NCBI GenBank assembly: GCA_934572365.1
Contig: CAKTKX010000013.1
Coordinates: forward strand, 1-17,355
Reading direction: 5' to 3'
Length of the DNA: 17,355 nt
From: an uncultured Oscillospiraceae bacterium
GTDB lineage: Bacteria > Bacillota > Clostridia > Oscillospirales > Oscillospiraceae
Position 1 is the stretch's first letter. The number at the start of each line of letters is the position of its first letter. Below are positions 5,851-12,865 of this stretch, piece by piece. Below the pieces are notes generated by a model. That model did no database searches. It saw nothing but the letters and a program-made list of their open reading frames with translations, and was not told where the DNA came from. A program made the translations under genes and the position numbers.

Positions 5851-5866
5851 TTGCAAACGATTGCAT
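5851..5866. promoter_or_regulatory. LacI-type operator O2 (in livK leader)
   Basis: TTGCAAACGATTGCAT shares the TTGCAANCGNTTGCAN pattern with O1 and O3. It lies about 65 bases downstream of the predicted transcription start. Its centre is 160 bases from that of O1, so a tetramer or a looped repressor pair could silence the promoter. Confidence 0.82.
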
Positions 5867-5932
5867 TTCAGAAAACTCCGGTATCCGAAGGGCTTCCTCC
5901 GGAACCGAAAAACAAAAAAAGGAGAAACGATT

Positions 5933-7129
5933 ATGAAAAAGCTACTCGCGCTGTCCCTGGCTCTGATCATGGCTCTGGGTCTGATTGCCTGCGGCAATTC
6001 CAGCACCCCCGCCGCCACTTCCGCCGGTAACGCTGCCGCTCCCGCGGGCGATGCCAAGACCGATGCCCCCAAGGGTGAGATCCTGATCGGCTGCCTGCAG
6101 GACATCACCGGCAACACCTCCGCTCTGGGCAAGTCCGTTCAGGCCGGCGCTCAGGCTGCCGTTGACGAGATCAACGCCAACGGTGGTATCGGCGGCCAGA
6201 CGCTGGTCATGAAGACCTACGACACCAAGGGCGACGTTACCGAAGCCGTCAACGCCTACATCACCGCCGTCACCGTCGATAAGGTCGCGCTGATTGTCGG
6301 ACCTCCCGTTGCAAACATCGCAAACGCCATCAAGGAAACCTCCGAAGGCTACGACGTCCCCGTTGTCGGTCTGGCCATGGATCCCTCCTGCCAGCTGAAA
6401 GCTGACGGCACCCCCTACGCGCACATGTTCTGCCTGCAGCCCAGCGCTCTGACCCAGGGTCAGATCATGGCCTCCTTCGCTCTGAAGAACGGTCTCAAGA
6501 CCTTCGGCGTCCTGTACAATCAGGAGAACGCCTACTCCGTCTCTCTGCTGGATCCCTTCCTGGACACCCTATCCGAGGGCGGCGTCACCGTTGACCCCTC
6601 CCTGATCGTGGCCTACGGCGCTGCCGATACCGACTACAAGACCCTGCTGCAGCCCATCGTTGCCGCCGGTGTCGACGCCATCTACTGCCCCAACTACACC
6701 CAGCAGCTGGTCGCCATCTGCACCGCCGCCGCTGAGCTTGGCTACACGGGCAAGGTTATCAACGGTCTGGACGCCGCTCCCTCCTTCAACACCACCTATG
6801 GCGGCGACTGCTCCAACGTCTACTTCATCAACAACATCAATACGGAAGACGAGACCACCGCTGCCATGATCGAGCAGATCGCCGACAAGGTCAGCGCGCC
6901 CAACAAGTACTTCCTGGGTTACGACATCGTCATGGCCTGCAAGCAGTCCATCGAGAAGGTCGGTCTGGATGCTTCCGCCCTGTGCGAGGAGATGGCTTCC
7001 CTGGATTACACCGGTCTGACCGGCCACATCACCATGGATCCCACCACCCACATGCCCAAGGGTATGGGTATGTTCATGTACACCTACGACTACCAGACTC
7101 CCGTCATGCTGGAAGAGTTTGCCGGCTGA
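5933..7129 (+). CDS. livK: LIV-type ABC transporter substrate-binding lipoprotein
   Basis: The true start is the ATG at 5933, after an AAAGGAG site. An in-frame opening back to 5684 covers operators and promoter and is not coding. The 398-residue protein has a lipoprotein signal: positive MKK, a hydrophobic stretch, and the lipobox LIAC with Cys20. A serine/alanine/proline linker follows. The mature part is a Peripla_BP_6/Leu-Ile-Val-binding domain (EILIGCLQDITGNTSALGKS, then AAVDEINANGGIGGQ, then GVDAIYCPNY). It is anchored outside the membrane and feeds substrate to the permeases downstream. The family binds branched-chain amino acids but also other carboxylates. Co-regulation with a sugar-acid-like pathway argues here for a different ligand. 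A terminator follows, favouring surplus binding protein. Confidence 0.93.
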   Translation: MKKLLALSLALIMALGLIACGNSSTPAATSAGNAAAPAGDAKTDAPKGEILIGCLQDITGNTSALGKSVQAGAQAAVDEINANGGIGGQTLVMKTYDTKGDVTEAVNAYITAVTVDKVALIVGPPVANIANAIKETSEGYDVPVVGLAMDPSCQLKADGTPYAHMFCLQPSALTQGQIMASFALKNGLKTFGVLYNQENAYSVSLLDPFLDTLSEGGVTVDPSLIVAYGAADTDYKTLLQPIVAAGVDAIYCPNYTQQLVAICTAAAELGYTGKVINGLDAAPSFNTTYGGDCSNVYFINNINTEDETTAAMIEQIADKVSAPNKYFLGYDIVMACKQSIEKVGLDASALCEEMASLDYTGLTGHITMDPTTHMPKGMGMFMYTYDYQTPVMLEEFAG

Positions 7130-7161
7130 TCCTGCGGATATCCGCGCCAACTGAAAACCAG

Positions 7162-7198
7162 GGCTCCCATTGCGTTCCCTTGCGATGGGAGCCTTTTT
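7162..7198 (+). terminator. Terminator/attenuator between livK and livH
   Basis: GGCTCCCATTGC (7162–7173) pairs with GCGATGGGAGCC (7182–7193), followed by five T. Since the permease genes follow with no obvious promoter, it probably terminates only part of the transcripts and gives more binding protein than membrane complex. Confidence 0.88.
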
Positions 7199-7202
7199 CT
7201 AA

Positions 7203-7265
7203 GGAAGTTCTGATGAAATTGACACGATCCGCTGCTCGGCCGAAGACGATTTATTCAGAGTTTCC
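7203..7265. repeat. Fold-back repeat, copy C (63-bp internal deletion)
   Basis: Both ends match the full copies (GGAAGTTCTGATGAAAT at the left, then GATCCGCTG and CGATTTATTCAGAGTTTCC at the right). About 100 bases are missing, including both inner stems and the GGAGGAATACT tip. It lies between the livK terminator and the livH ribosome binding site. Confidence 0.85.
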
Positions 7266-7291
7266 CCACTAACTAAACTGGGAGGTAAACC

Positions 7292-8164
7292 ATGTCGCTG
7301 CAGATCCTGATCAACGGCATAGCCACTGGTTCGATTTATGCACTGATCGCCACCGGCTTCGCGTTAATCTTCAATATTCTGAAATTCTCCAACTTTTCCC
7401 ACGGCGCGACCATGACGTCCTGCGCCTTCATCGCCTACTATCTTGCCGCCAGCAAGGGAATGGGCTTGCTGCCCACGCTGCTGGTTGCCGGTGCGGCCGG
7501 TGCGCTGATCTCACTGTTCGGTGAATTCGTCGGCTTCCGCCGTATTCTGAAAAACCACTCCTCCGCCACCTATTTTTTTGTCTCGTCCATCACGCTGGGT
7601 ACTTTGTATGAAGGACTGGTCACCATCAAAGCCGGTTCCAATTTCTTCAATTTCCCCGCTTTTTTCAAAAATCCCACCATCAAGGCCGGCGGTATGGTGA
7701 TCTCCACCAGCGACGCCATGATGCTCATTATCAGCACCGTCGCCCTGCTTGTGTTGGCATACATCATCCAGAAAACCCGCATTGGCCGCGCCCTGCGTGC
7801 CGTTTCCTTTGACCGCGATACCGCCCAGCTTATGGGCATTGATTCCACCCGCATCATCCAGCTTGCTTTCGTCCTGTCCGGCATCCTGGCGGGCATCGCC
7901 GGTGTGTTCCTGGGCATTAAGTACACCCTGTATCCGTCGCTGGGTTCTCTGGTCGTCAAGGGCTTTATCGCCTCCGTCATCGGGGGTCTCGGCAGTCTGA
8001 CAGGTGCCGTGATCGGCGCGCTGCTTCTGGGCATTACGGAAACCCTGCTGCTGAGCCTGCTTGGCTCCGGCTATTCCACCATCGCCACGTTTGCCATTAT
8101 GCTGGTATTCCTGCTGGTTCGTCCCCAGGGCATTGCCGGCAGCAACGTGCAGGAAAAGGCGTAA
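7292..8164 (+). CDS. livH: LIV-type ABC transporter permease LivH
   Basis: The 290-residue protein is highly hydrophobic with about eight membrane segments. It starts with the family-typical MSLQILINGIATGSIYALIATGFALIF. A cytoplasmic coupling loop, TRIGRALRAVSFDRDTAQLMG, docks the ATPases, and GFIASVIGGLGSLTGAVIGA is typical of LivH near the C-terminus. The start follows GGGAGG at eight bases. It forms the membrane channel with LivM. The gene follows the attenuator and the decayed repeat C, and lies 14 bases before livM in a tightly packed livHMGF set. Confidence 0.94.
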   Translation: MSLQILINGIATGSIYALIATGFALIFNILKFSNFSHGATMTSCAFIAYYLAASKGMGLLPTLLVAGAAGALISLFGEFVGFRRILKNHSSATYFFVSSITLGTLYEGLVTIKAGSNFFNFPAFFKNPTIKAGGMVISTSDAMMLIISTVALLVLAYIIQKTRIGRALRAVSFDRDTAQLMGIDSTRIIQLAFVLSGILAGIAGVFLGIKYTLYPSLGSLVVKGFIASVIGGLGSLTGAVIGALLLGITETLLLSLLGSGYSTIATFAIMLVFLLVRPQGIAGSNVQEKA

Positions 8165-8178
8165 GGAGGAGGAAGAAT

Positions 8179-9057
8179 ATGTCTGCATTGGTATCCAATA
8201 TCCTCACTCAGGTATTTATTACGCTGATTGCCGTCGCCGGTGTCTATGTCCTTACCGGTCTGACCGGTATGTTCAGTCTCGGCCAGGCCGCGTTCATGGC
8301 CATCGGCGCCTACGCTTCCGGACTGCTGGTGCTGCGGGCGCATCTGCCCATTGCACTGGCCTGTGTTCTTGCCGTCGTGATGGCGACCGGCGTGGGCTTT
8401 CTCATCGGCTACCCCGTCGTCCGTCTGCGCCGGGACTACATTTCCCTGGTAACGCTGGGCTTCGGCGAGGCGATTGCCGCTCTGCTCAACCGCATGACCT
8501 TCCTTACCGGCGGCGCCTCCGGCCTCACCGGAATCCCCCGCACGGTGGGTCTCGGCATCACCGCCGTTTCCGCAGTCGTGGTTCTGACACTGGTCGCCTT
8601 CTTCAAAAACAGCAAATACGGCCGTCAGTGCATCGCTCTGCGGGGCGATGAGCTTGCCGCCAAGGCCATGGGCATCAATGTCACCAAGGTCAAGATGACC
8701 GCGTTTCTTCTAAGCGTGGCGCTGACCAGCTATTCCGGCTGCCTGTACGCCTTCTATATGTCCTACGTCGACCCCACCGGCTTCGGTTGGAAGAAGAGCG
8801 CCGACTGGGTCATCATGGTCTTCTTCGGCGGCGTCAACAGTCTCACCGGCTCCACCCTGGGTGCCTTTATTCTCAGCGCTCTGCCCCAGGCGTTGCGCAG
8901 CCTACAGAGCTACCGCTATGTCATTTACGCCGTTCTGGTTCTGATCATCCTGAACTTCAAGCCCTCCGGGCTTCTGGGCGAGTGGGAGCTGTCTCCCCGC
9001 AACATTCGCGCTCTGTTCACGAAGCGGAACAAAAAGGCTGCAAAGGAGGAGGTATGA
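8179..9057 (+). CDS. livM: LIV-type ABC transporter permease LivM
   Basis: This 292-residue integral membrane protein begins with segments such as TQVFITLIAVAGVYVLTGLTGMFSLGQAAFMAIGAYAS, a LivM landmark quoted here in part for its GMFSLGQA core. The coupling loop is SKYGRQCIALRGDELAAKAMG, and YRYVIYAVLVLIILNFKPSG ends the last membrane segment, with a short basic tail. The start follows GGAGGAGG. Its stop TGA overlaps an ATG in another frame that stops after eight codons, so the next gene starts instead at the GTG three bases downstream. It partners LivH. Confidence 0.94.
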   Translation: MSALVSNILTQVFITLIAVAGVYVLTGLTGMFSLGQAAFMAIGAYASGLLVLRAHLPIALACVLAVVMATGVGFLIGYPVVRLRRDYISLVTLGFGEAIAALLNRMTFLTGGASGLTGIPRTVGLGITAVSAVVVLTLVAFFKNSKYGRQCIALRGDELAAKAMGINVTKVKMTAFLLSVALTSYSGCLYAFYMSYVDPTGFGWKKSADWVIMVFFGGVNSLTGSTLGAFILSALPQALRSLQSYRYVIYAVLVLIILNFKPSGLLGEWELSPRNIRALFTKRNKKAAKEEV

Positions 9058-9060
9058 CCC

Positions 9061-9825
9061 GTGGCTTTGCTGGAAGTTAAGAATATTTATAAGAGTTTCG
9101 GCGGTGTAGACGCCATTCAGGACTTTTCCATCGTCGCCAACGCCGGAGAGATCCACGGCATTATCGGCCCCAACGGCGCCGGTAAAACTACCATTTTCAA
9201 CACCATTTCCGGCGTTTATTCCCCGGATAAGGGTCAGGTCTTCCTGGACGGTCAGGATATCACCAAGTCGGAGCAGCATAAAATCACCCGCATGGGCATG
9301 GGGCGTACCTTCCAGAACATCCGCCTTTTCAAGGGTCTGACCGTGGAAGAAAATGTCATGTGCGCCTTTGACCCCCAGAGCAAATATTCCATTCTCGGCG
9401 GTCTGCTTCCCACGCCTGCCCGCCGCGCCGAGGAAAAACGCGGCCGTGAACTTTGCAAAAAGTATCTGGAGATCGTAGGAATGCAGGACTACCTCAACGA
9501 GCGCCCCGAAAACCTGTCCTACGGTATGCAGCGGCGCGTGGAAATCGCCCGGGCGCTGATGTGCGAACCCAAAATTCTGCTGCTGGACGAGCCTGCCGCC
9601 GGTCTGAACCCCACCGAGGTGGGAGAGCTGACCGAGCTGATTCAGCGAATCTCCAAGGAGATCGGCTTCGGAATTCTGCTCATCGAGCATCGTCTGGAGC
9701 TGGTCATGAGCATCAGCGATTTGATTCATGTTCAGAACTTCGGCAAAACCATCGCCGTCGGCACTCCCACGGAGGTACAGCACAACCCCGAAGTGATCGA
9801 AGCGTATCTGGGTAAGGAGGAATAA
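9061..9825 (+). CDS. livG: LIV-type ABC transporter ATPase LivG
   Basis: The 254-residue ATPase has Walker A GPNGAGKTT at residues 36–44, signature LSYGMQRRVEIARAL near 152 and Walker B ILLLDEPAAGLNP near 172. The H-loop is IEHRLEL. The long insertion between Walker A and the signature and the FQNIRLF stretch are typical of LivG as opposed to LivF. The start is GTG at 9061, seven bases after AAGGAGGAGGT at the end of livM. The ATG inside that overlap leads to a stop in eight codons. It hydrolyses ATP at the cytoplasmic face. Confidence 0.94.
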   Translation: MALLEVKNIYKSFGGVDAIQDFSIVANAGEIHGIIGPNGAGKTTIFNTISGVYSPDKGQVFLDGQDITKSEQHKITRMGMGRTFQNIRLFKGLTVEENVMCAFDPQSKYSILGGLLPTPARRAEEKRGRELCKKYLEIVGMQDYLNERPENLSYGMQRRVEIARALMCEPKILLLDEPAAGLNPTEVGELTELIQRISKEIGFGILLIEHRLELVMSISDLIHVQNFGKTIAVGTPTEVQHNPEVIEAYLGKEE

Positions 9826-9828
9826 GCC

Positions 9829-10536
9829 ATGGCACCTTTGCTGAAAGTTACCAACCTGTCCGTCAGCTACGGCCACGTGGAAGCCCTGCGGGGCATCGAC
9901 GTGGAGGTCAACAAGGGTCAGATCGTGTCCATCATCGGCGCCAACGGCGCCGGAAAGACCACGCTGCTGCGTACCATCTCCGGCCTTGTCAAGCCCCAGA
10001 CGGGCAAGATCGAATTTGAAGGCGAGCCGCTTCCCAGGAAGCCCAGCCAGATCGTTGCCAAGGGCGTGGTTCACGTCCCCGAGGGGCGCAAATGCTTCTC
10101 CGGTCTGACCATCCGGGATAACCTTTTGGTGGGCGGTTACCTGTTCAAGGGCAAGAATCTGGAAGAGGACTTGCAGGAGCAGTACAAGCTTTTCCCCATT
10201 CTGGAGGAGCGGAAAAACCAGTTTGCCGGTACACTCTCCGGCGGCGAGCAGCAGATGCTGGCAGTCGCCCGGGGTCTGATGAGCAAGCCCAACATTCTGC
10301 TGCTGGACGAGCCTTCCATGGGTCTGGCGCCCATCATTGTCAACCAGATCTACGACCTGATCGGCCAGATTCGGGATCGCGGAATCACCGTTCTGCTGGT
10401 TGAGCAGAACGCGCGGAAGGCGCTGGGAATCTGCGACTATGCCTACGTCCTGGAAAACGGAAAGATCAGCCTCCAGGGCTCCGGCAGCGACCTACTGCAA
10501 TCCGACGAGGTGCGCAAGGCGTACTTAGGAGGCTAA
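9829..10536 (+). CDS. livF: LIV-type ABC transporter ATPase LivF
   Basis: The 235-residue ATPase has Walker A GANGAGKTT at residues 37–45, signature LSGGEQQMLAVARGL near 136 and Walker B ILLLDEPSMGLAP near 157. VEQNARKAL contains the H-loop equivalent, which is Gln/Asn-rich as is normal in LivF. The start follows AAGGAGG and lies three bases after the livG stop. The gene ends three bases before the small VOC gene, so that gene is translated as part of the transporter operon. Confidence 0.94.
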   Translation: MAPLLKVTNLSVSYGHVEALRGIDVEVNKGQIVSIIGANGAGKTTLLRTISGLVKPQTGKIEFEGEPLPRKPSQIVAKGVVHVPEGRKCFSGLTIRDNLLVGGYLFKGKNLEEDLQEQYKLFPILEERKNQFAGTLSGGEQQMLAVARGLMSKPNILLLDEPSMGLAPIIVNQIYDLIGQIRDRGITVLLVEQNARKALGICDYAYVLENGKISLQGSGSDLLQSDEVRKAYLGG

Positions 10537-10539
10537 GGC

Positions 10540-10899
10540 ATGTTCACGCCCGACTTTGAGATCGTCCATCTGGGGGTCAATACCGGCAGTGAAGAGCAGG
10601 CTGTGGCCTGCGCCGGGATGTTTGAGACGCTGTTCTCTCTCCCCCCGAACCCCGCCAAGGAGAGCGCGGACGCCCGGTTTACCGGCACCCAGATCGAGTG
10701 GATGAAGGGAAAAGGCAGAGGCACCCATGGCCACATTGCCATCGCCACCTCCGACCTGCCCGCCGCGCGGGCTTATCTGGAGGAAAAGGGCTTCGCCTTT
10801 GACGACAGCTCCATCAAGCGGTTTCCCGACGGAAGGATCCTCGTCATTTACTCCCGGGAGGAAATCGGCGGCTTTGCCATCCATTTGATGCAGCGCTGA
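10540..10899 (+). CDS. Small VOC/glyoxalase-like protein, KDPG-aldolase-associated type
   Basis: This 119-residue protein has the beta-alpha-beta-beta pattern of a vicinal-oxygen-chelate domain. The string FEIVHLGVNTGSEEQA, then GTQIEWMKGKGRGTHGHIAIATSDLPAARAYLEEKG, then SREEIGGFAIHLMQR, is recalled as very similar to the C-terminal extension of clostridial 2-keto-3-deoxy-6-phosphogluconate aldolases (Eda). Here it stands alone, with no aldolase domain in front. It starts after TAGGAGG, three bases from livF, and is the last gene before the operator-controlled dehydratase. Possible roles are metal-dependent isomerisation or handling of a keto-deoxy acid; glyoxalase activity itself is not shown. 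The link to Eda is from memory of the family, not from a search. Confidence 0.7.
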   Translation: MFTPDFEIVHLGVNTGSEEQAVACAGMFETLFSLPPNPAKESADARFTGTQIEWMKGKGRGTHGHIAIATSDLPAARAYLEEKGFAFDDSSIKRFPDGRILVIYSREEIGGFAIHLMQR

Positions 10900-10930
10900 C
10901 ATGCAATTTTCTGCATTCCGCGGAAATATC

Positions 10931-10946
10931 TTGCAAGCGTTTGCAA
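10931..10946. promoter_or_regulatory. LacI-type operator O3 before the dehydratase
   Basis: TTGCAAGCGTTTGCAA is an almost perfect palindrome with a CG centre and matches O1 and O2. It begins at the possible -35 box of the dehydratase promoter, so bound repressor would exclude RNA polymerase. Confidence 0.85.
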
Positions 10947-10959
10947 AATAATATATAGT
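10931..10959 (+). promoter_or_regulatory. Candidate promoter overlapping operator O3
   Basis: TTGCAA (10931–10936) and TATAGT (10954–10959) are 17 bases apart. The predicted start would leave only about ten leader bases before the ATG at 10976, cutting into the GGAGGA ribosome binding site. The true -10 may therefore be slightly further upstream in the same AT-rich run. Confidence 0.5.
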
Positions 10960-10975
10960 ATTGGAGGATGATTTT

Positions 10976-12652
10976 ATGTCCAACGAAAAAATCCGTCAGT
11001 GGAACGAGGAATCCCTCGACCACCGCAATACCCTTCTGTACGCCATGGGCGTCAGTGAGGAGGACGCCCAGCGCCCCATCATCGGCCTGGTAAATACCTG
11101 GAACGAAATGAACCCCGGTCACTTCCCCTTTGACAAGCAGCTGATCGCCGAAATGAAGGATGAAATCTACAAGGCCGGCGGCCTTGCTCTGGAGCTTCCC
11201 ATTTCCGGCATTTGCGACGGTATTTGCAGCAACACCCCCGGCGACCGCTACACGCTGCCCGCCCGGGATATGGTGTCCAGCGAAGTGGAAACGGTTGCCG
11301 AACTGAACATGCTGGAGGGTATGGTCATGATGGCCACCTGCGACAAGGTCGTTCCCGGCATGATCATGGGCGCCCTGCGGGTCAATATCCCCACGGTCAT
11401 GTTCACCGGCGGATATATGGCAGCCGGTCACTACCACGGCCGTATGCTGACCCTGACCCACACCAAGCAGGCCTACGCCGCCTACATTGCCGGTGACTTA
11501 AGCCGCGAGGACTACAAGGGCATCGTCCGCAACGCCTGCCCCACCCCCGGCGCATGTCCCTTCATGGGAACCGCCAACACCATGAGCTCCATGGCCGAGA
11601 TCCTGGGTCTCAGCCCCCACGGCAACGGCAGCGTCCGCAGCCAGAGCGTCCACTGGCATGAGCTGGCACGTCAGGCGGCGCGTCAGGTCATGGAGGGCTG
11701 GCGGGAGGGCGTCCGTCCCCGGGACATCATTGACCAGACCAGCTTTGAAAATGTCGTCCGCTACATGATGGCCACCGGCGGAAGCACCAACAGCGTGCTG
11801 CATATCCCCGCCATTGCCCGTCAGATGGGCTGCGACATCACCCCCGAAACCTTTGACAAGATCAGCAAGGAAGTTCCCCTGATCAGCACCATCTACCCCA
11901 ATCACCCCACTTACACCATGGAAGAGTTCGACGCCGCCGGCGGTCTCCCCGCAGTGGTCAAGGAGCTGGCCGCCGCCGGAAAGATCGATGTCCATGCCAA
12001 GGGCATGTTCGGCACCATCGGCGATAAGGCCGCCATGGCAGAAAACAAAAACACAGATGTGATTCACCCCGTTTCCGACCCCATCAATCCGGAAGGCGGT
12101 CTGGCCGTCCTTCACGGCAACATCGGCACCGACAGCGCCATTGTCAAGTTCAGCGCCGTCGATCCCGCCGCCTGGGTCTTCAGCGGCCCCGCCAAGTGCT
12201 ACGACAGCCAGGATGAAGCATGGCACGCCATTCTCCGCGACGAGATCGTGGCAGGCGACGTGGTCATCATCCGCTACGAGGGTCCCAAGGGAAGCCCCGG
12301 AATGCCCCATATGGAGACCTTCATGGCTGCCGTCCTGGGCAAGGGTCTGGGCAAATCTCTGGCACTGGTTTCCGACGGCCGCTTCAGCGGTGCCACCGGC
12401 GGCCTTGCCATCGGCCACGTAAGCCCCGAAGCATATGAAGGCGGCCCCCTGGCTCTGATTCGCAACGGTGATATGATTCACATCGACATCGAAGCACGTA
12501 CTTTGAATGCAGACGTGTCCGAAGAGGAATTCGCACGCCGCAAGGCAGAATGGAAGCGCGTCAATAAACCGGCCACAGGCTGGCTCCAGCTGTACAGAAA
12601 GCATTGCACCTCCGCGCATCGCGGTGCTACCGTATACTGGGATAACGACTGA
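10976..12652 (+). CDS. IlvD/Edd-family dehydratase, probable sugar-acid dehydratase
   Basis: From the ATG at 10976, eight bases after GGAGGA, the protein has 558 residues, normal for the family. Motifs are [17 protein letters not shown] with Cys122, [16 protein letters not shown] with Cys188 and Cys194, ATGGSTN, and [21 protein letters not shown] near the C-terminus. The family uses an Fe-S cluster to dehydrate 2,3-dihydroxy acids or sugar acids to 2-keto(-3-deoxy) acids. The first cluster position is Gly48 where [2Fe-2S] sugar-acid dehydratases usually have Cys. As in E. coli IlvD (PGH), this suggests a [4Fe-4S] enzyme. A catabolic rather than valine/isoleucine role is inferred from the LacI operator and the redox and epimerase neighbours. 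Confidence 0.88.
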   Translation: MSNEKIRQWNEESLDHRNTLLYAMGVSEEDAQRPIIGLVNTWNEMNPGHFPFDKQLIAEMKDEIYKAGGLALELPISGICDGICSNTPGDRYTLPARDMVSSEVETVAELNMLEGMVMMATCDKVVPGMIMGALRVNIPTVMFTGGYMAAGHYHGRMLTLTHTKQAYAAYIAGDLSREDYKGIVRNACPTPGACPFMGTANTMSSMAEILGLSPHGNGSVRSQSVHWHELARQAARQVMEGWREGVRPRDIIDQTSFENVVRYMMATGGSTNSVLHIPAIARQMGCDITPETFDKISKEVPLISTIYPNHPTYTMEEFDAAGGLPAVVKELAAAGKIDVHAKGMFGTIGDKAAMAENKNTDVIHPVSDPINPEGGLAVLHGNIGTDSAIVKFSAVDPAAWVFSGPAKCYDSQDEAWHAILRDEIVAGDVVIIRYEGPKGSPGMPHMETFMAAVLGKGLGKSLALVSDGRFSGATGGLAIGHVSPEAYEGGPLALIRNGDMIHIDIEARTLNADVSEEEFARRKAEWKRVNKPATGWLQLYRKHCTSAHRGATVYWDND

Positions 12653-12684
12653 TTTCCCTTCCGGCGTGATAATCATTTTATTAA

Positions 12685-12844
12685 GGAAGCTCTGATTAAA
12701 TCGGCAAGAGCTGTGAGCGAGAGATTTTTCGGCCAATCGAGGCATCGAAAACGGAGGAATACTTTGTGTATTTCCCGTTTTCGATGCCGAAGAGTGGGCG
12801 GAAAAGATCCGCTCACAGTCGCAGACGATTTATTCAGAGGTTCC
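12685..12844. repeat. 160-bp fold-back repeat, copy D
   Basis: The ends are GGAAGCTCTGATTAAATCG and CGATTTATTCAGAGGTTCC, complementary apart from single differences. The middle arm GCTGTGAGCG pairs with the CGCTCACAG stretch, and the inner arm GGCATCGAAAACGG pairs perfectly with CCGTTTTCGATGCC. The tip again carries GGAGGAATACT and GTATTTCCC. It fills the gap between the dehydratase and lacI-type genes, ending seven bases before the repressor's ribosome binding site. Confidence 0.9.
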
Positions 12845-12865
12845 GTACATCGGAGGATCAGACAA

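Noticed and set aside
5684..5932. N-terminal extension of livK in frame
   Set aside because: It would cover operators O1 and O2 and the promoter and would bury the lipoprotein signal; the ATG at 5933 has a proper ribosome binding site.
8902..10074. Minus-strand open frame of 390 codons
   Set aside because: Antisense to livM, livG and livF, which have all ABC-transporter motifs; the frame has no recognisable domain.
10961..10975. TTG start five codons upstream of the dehydratase ATG
   Set aside because: It overlaps the GGAGGA ribosome binding site of the ATG at 10976, which gives the usual family N-terminus.
11498..12745. Minus-strand open frame of 415 codons
   Set aside because: Antisense to the IlvD-family dehydratase and running into repeat D; a shadow frame.
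295..12844. Fold-back repeats as insertion sequences or a CRISPR array
   Set aside because: Copies are kilobases apart, encode no transposase, show no regular spacers and no clear target-site duplications.
12713..12865. N-terminal extension of the LacI repressor in frame
   Set aside because: It lies in fold-back repeat D; the normal LacI N-terminus starts at 12866 after GGAGGA.
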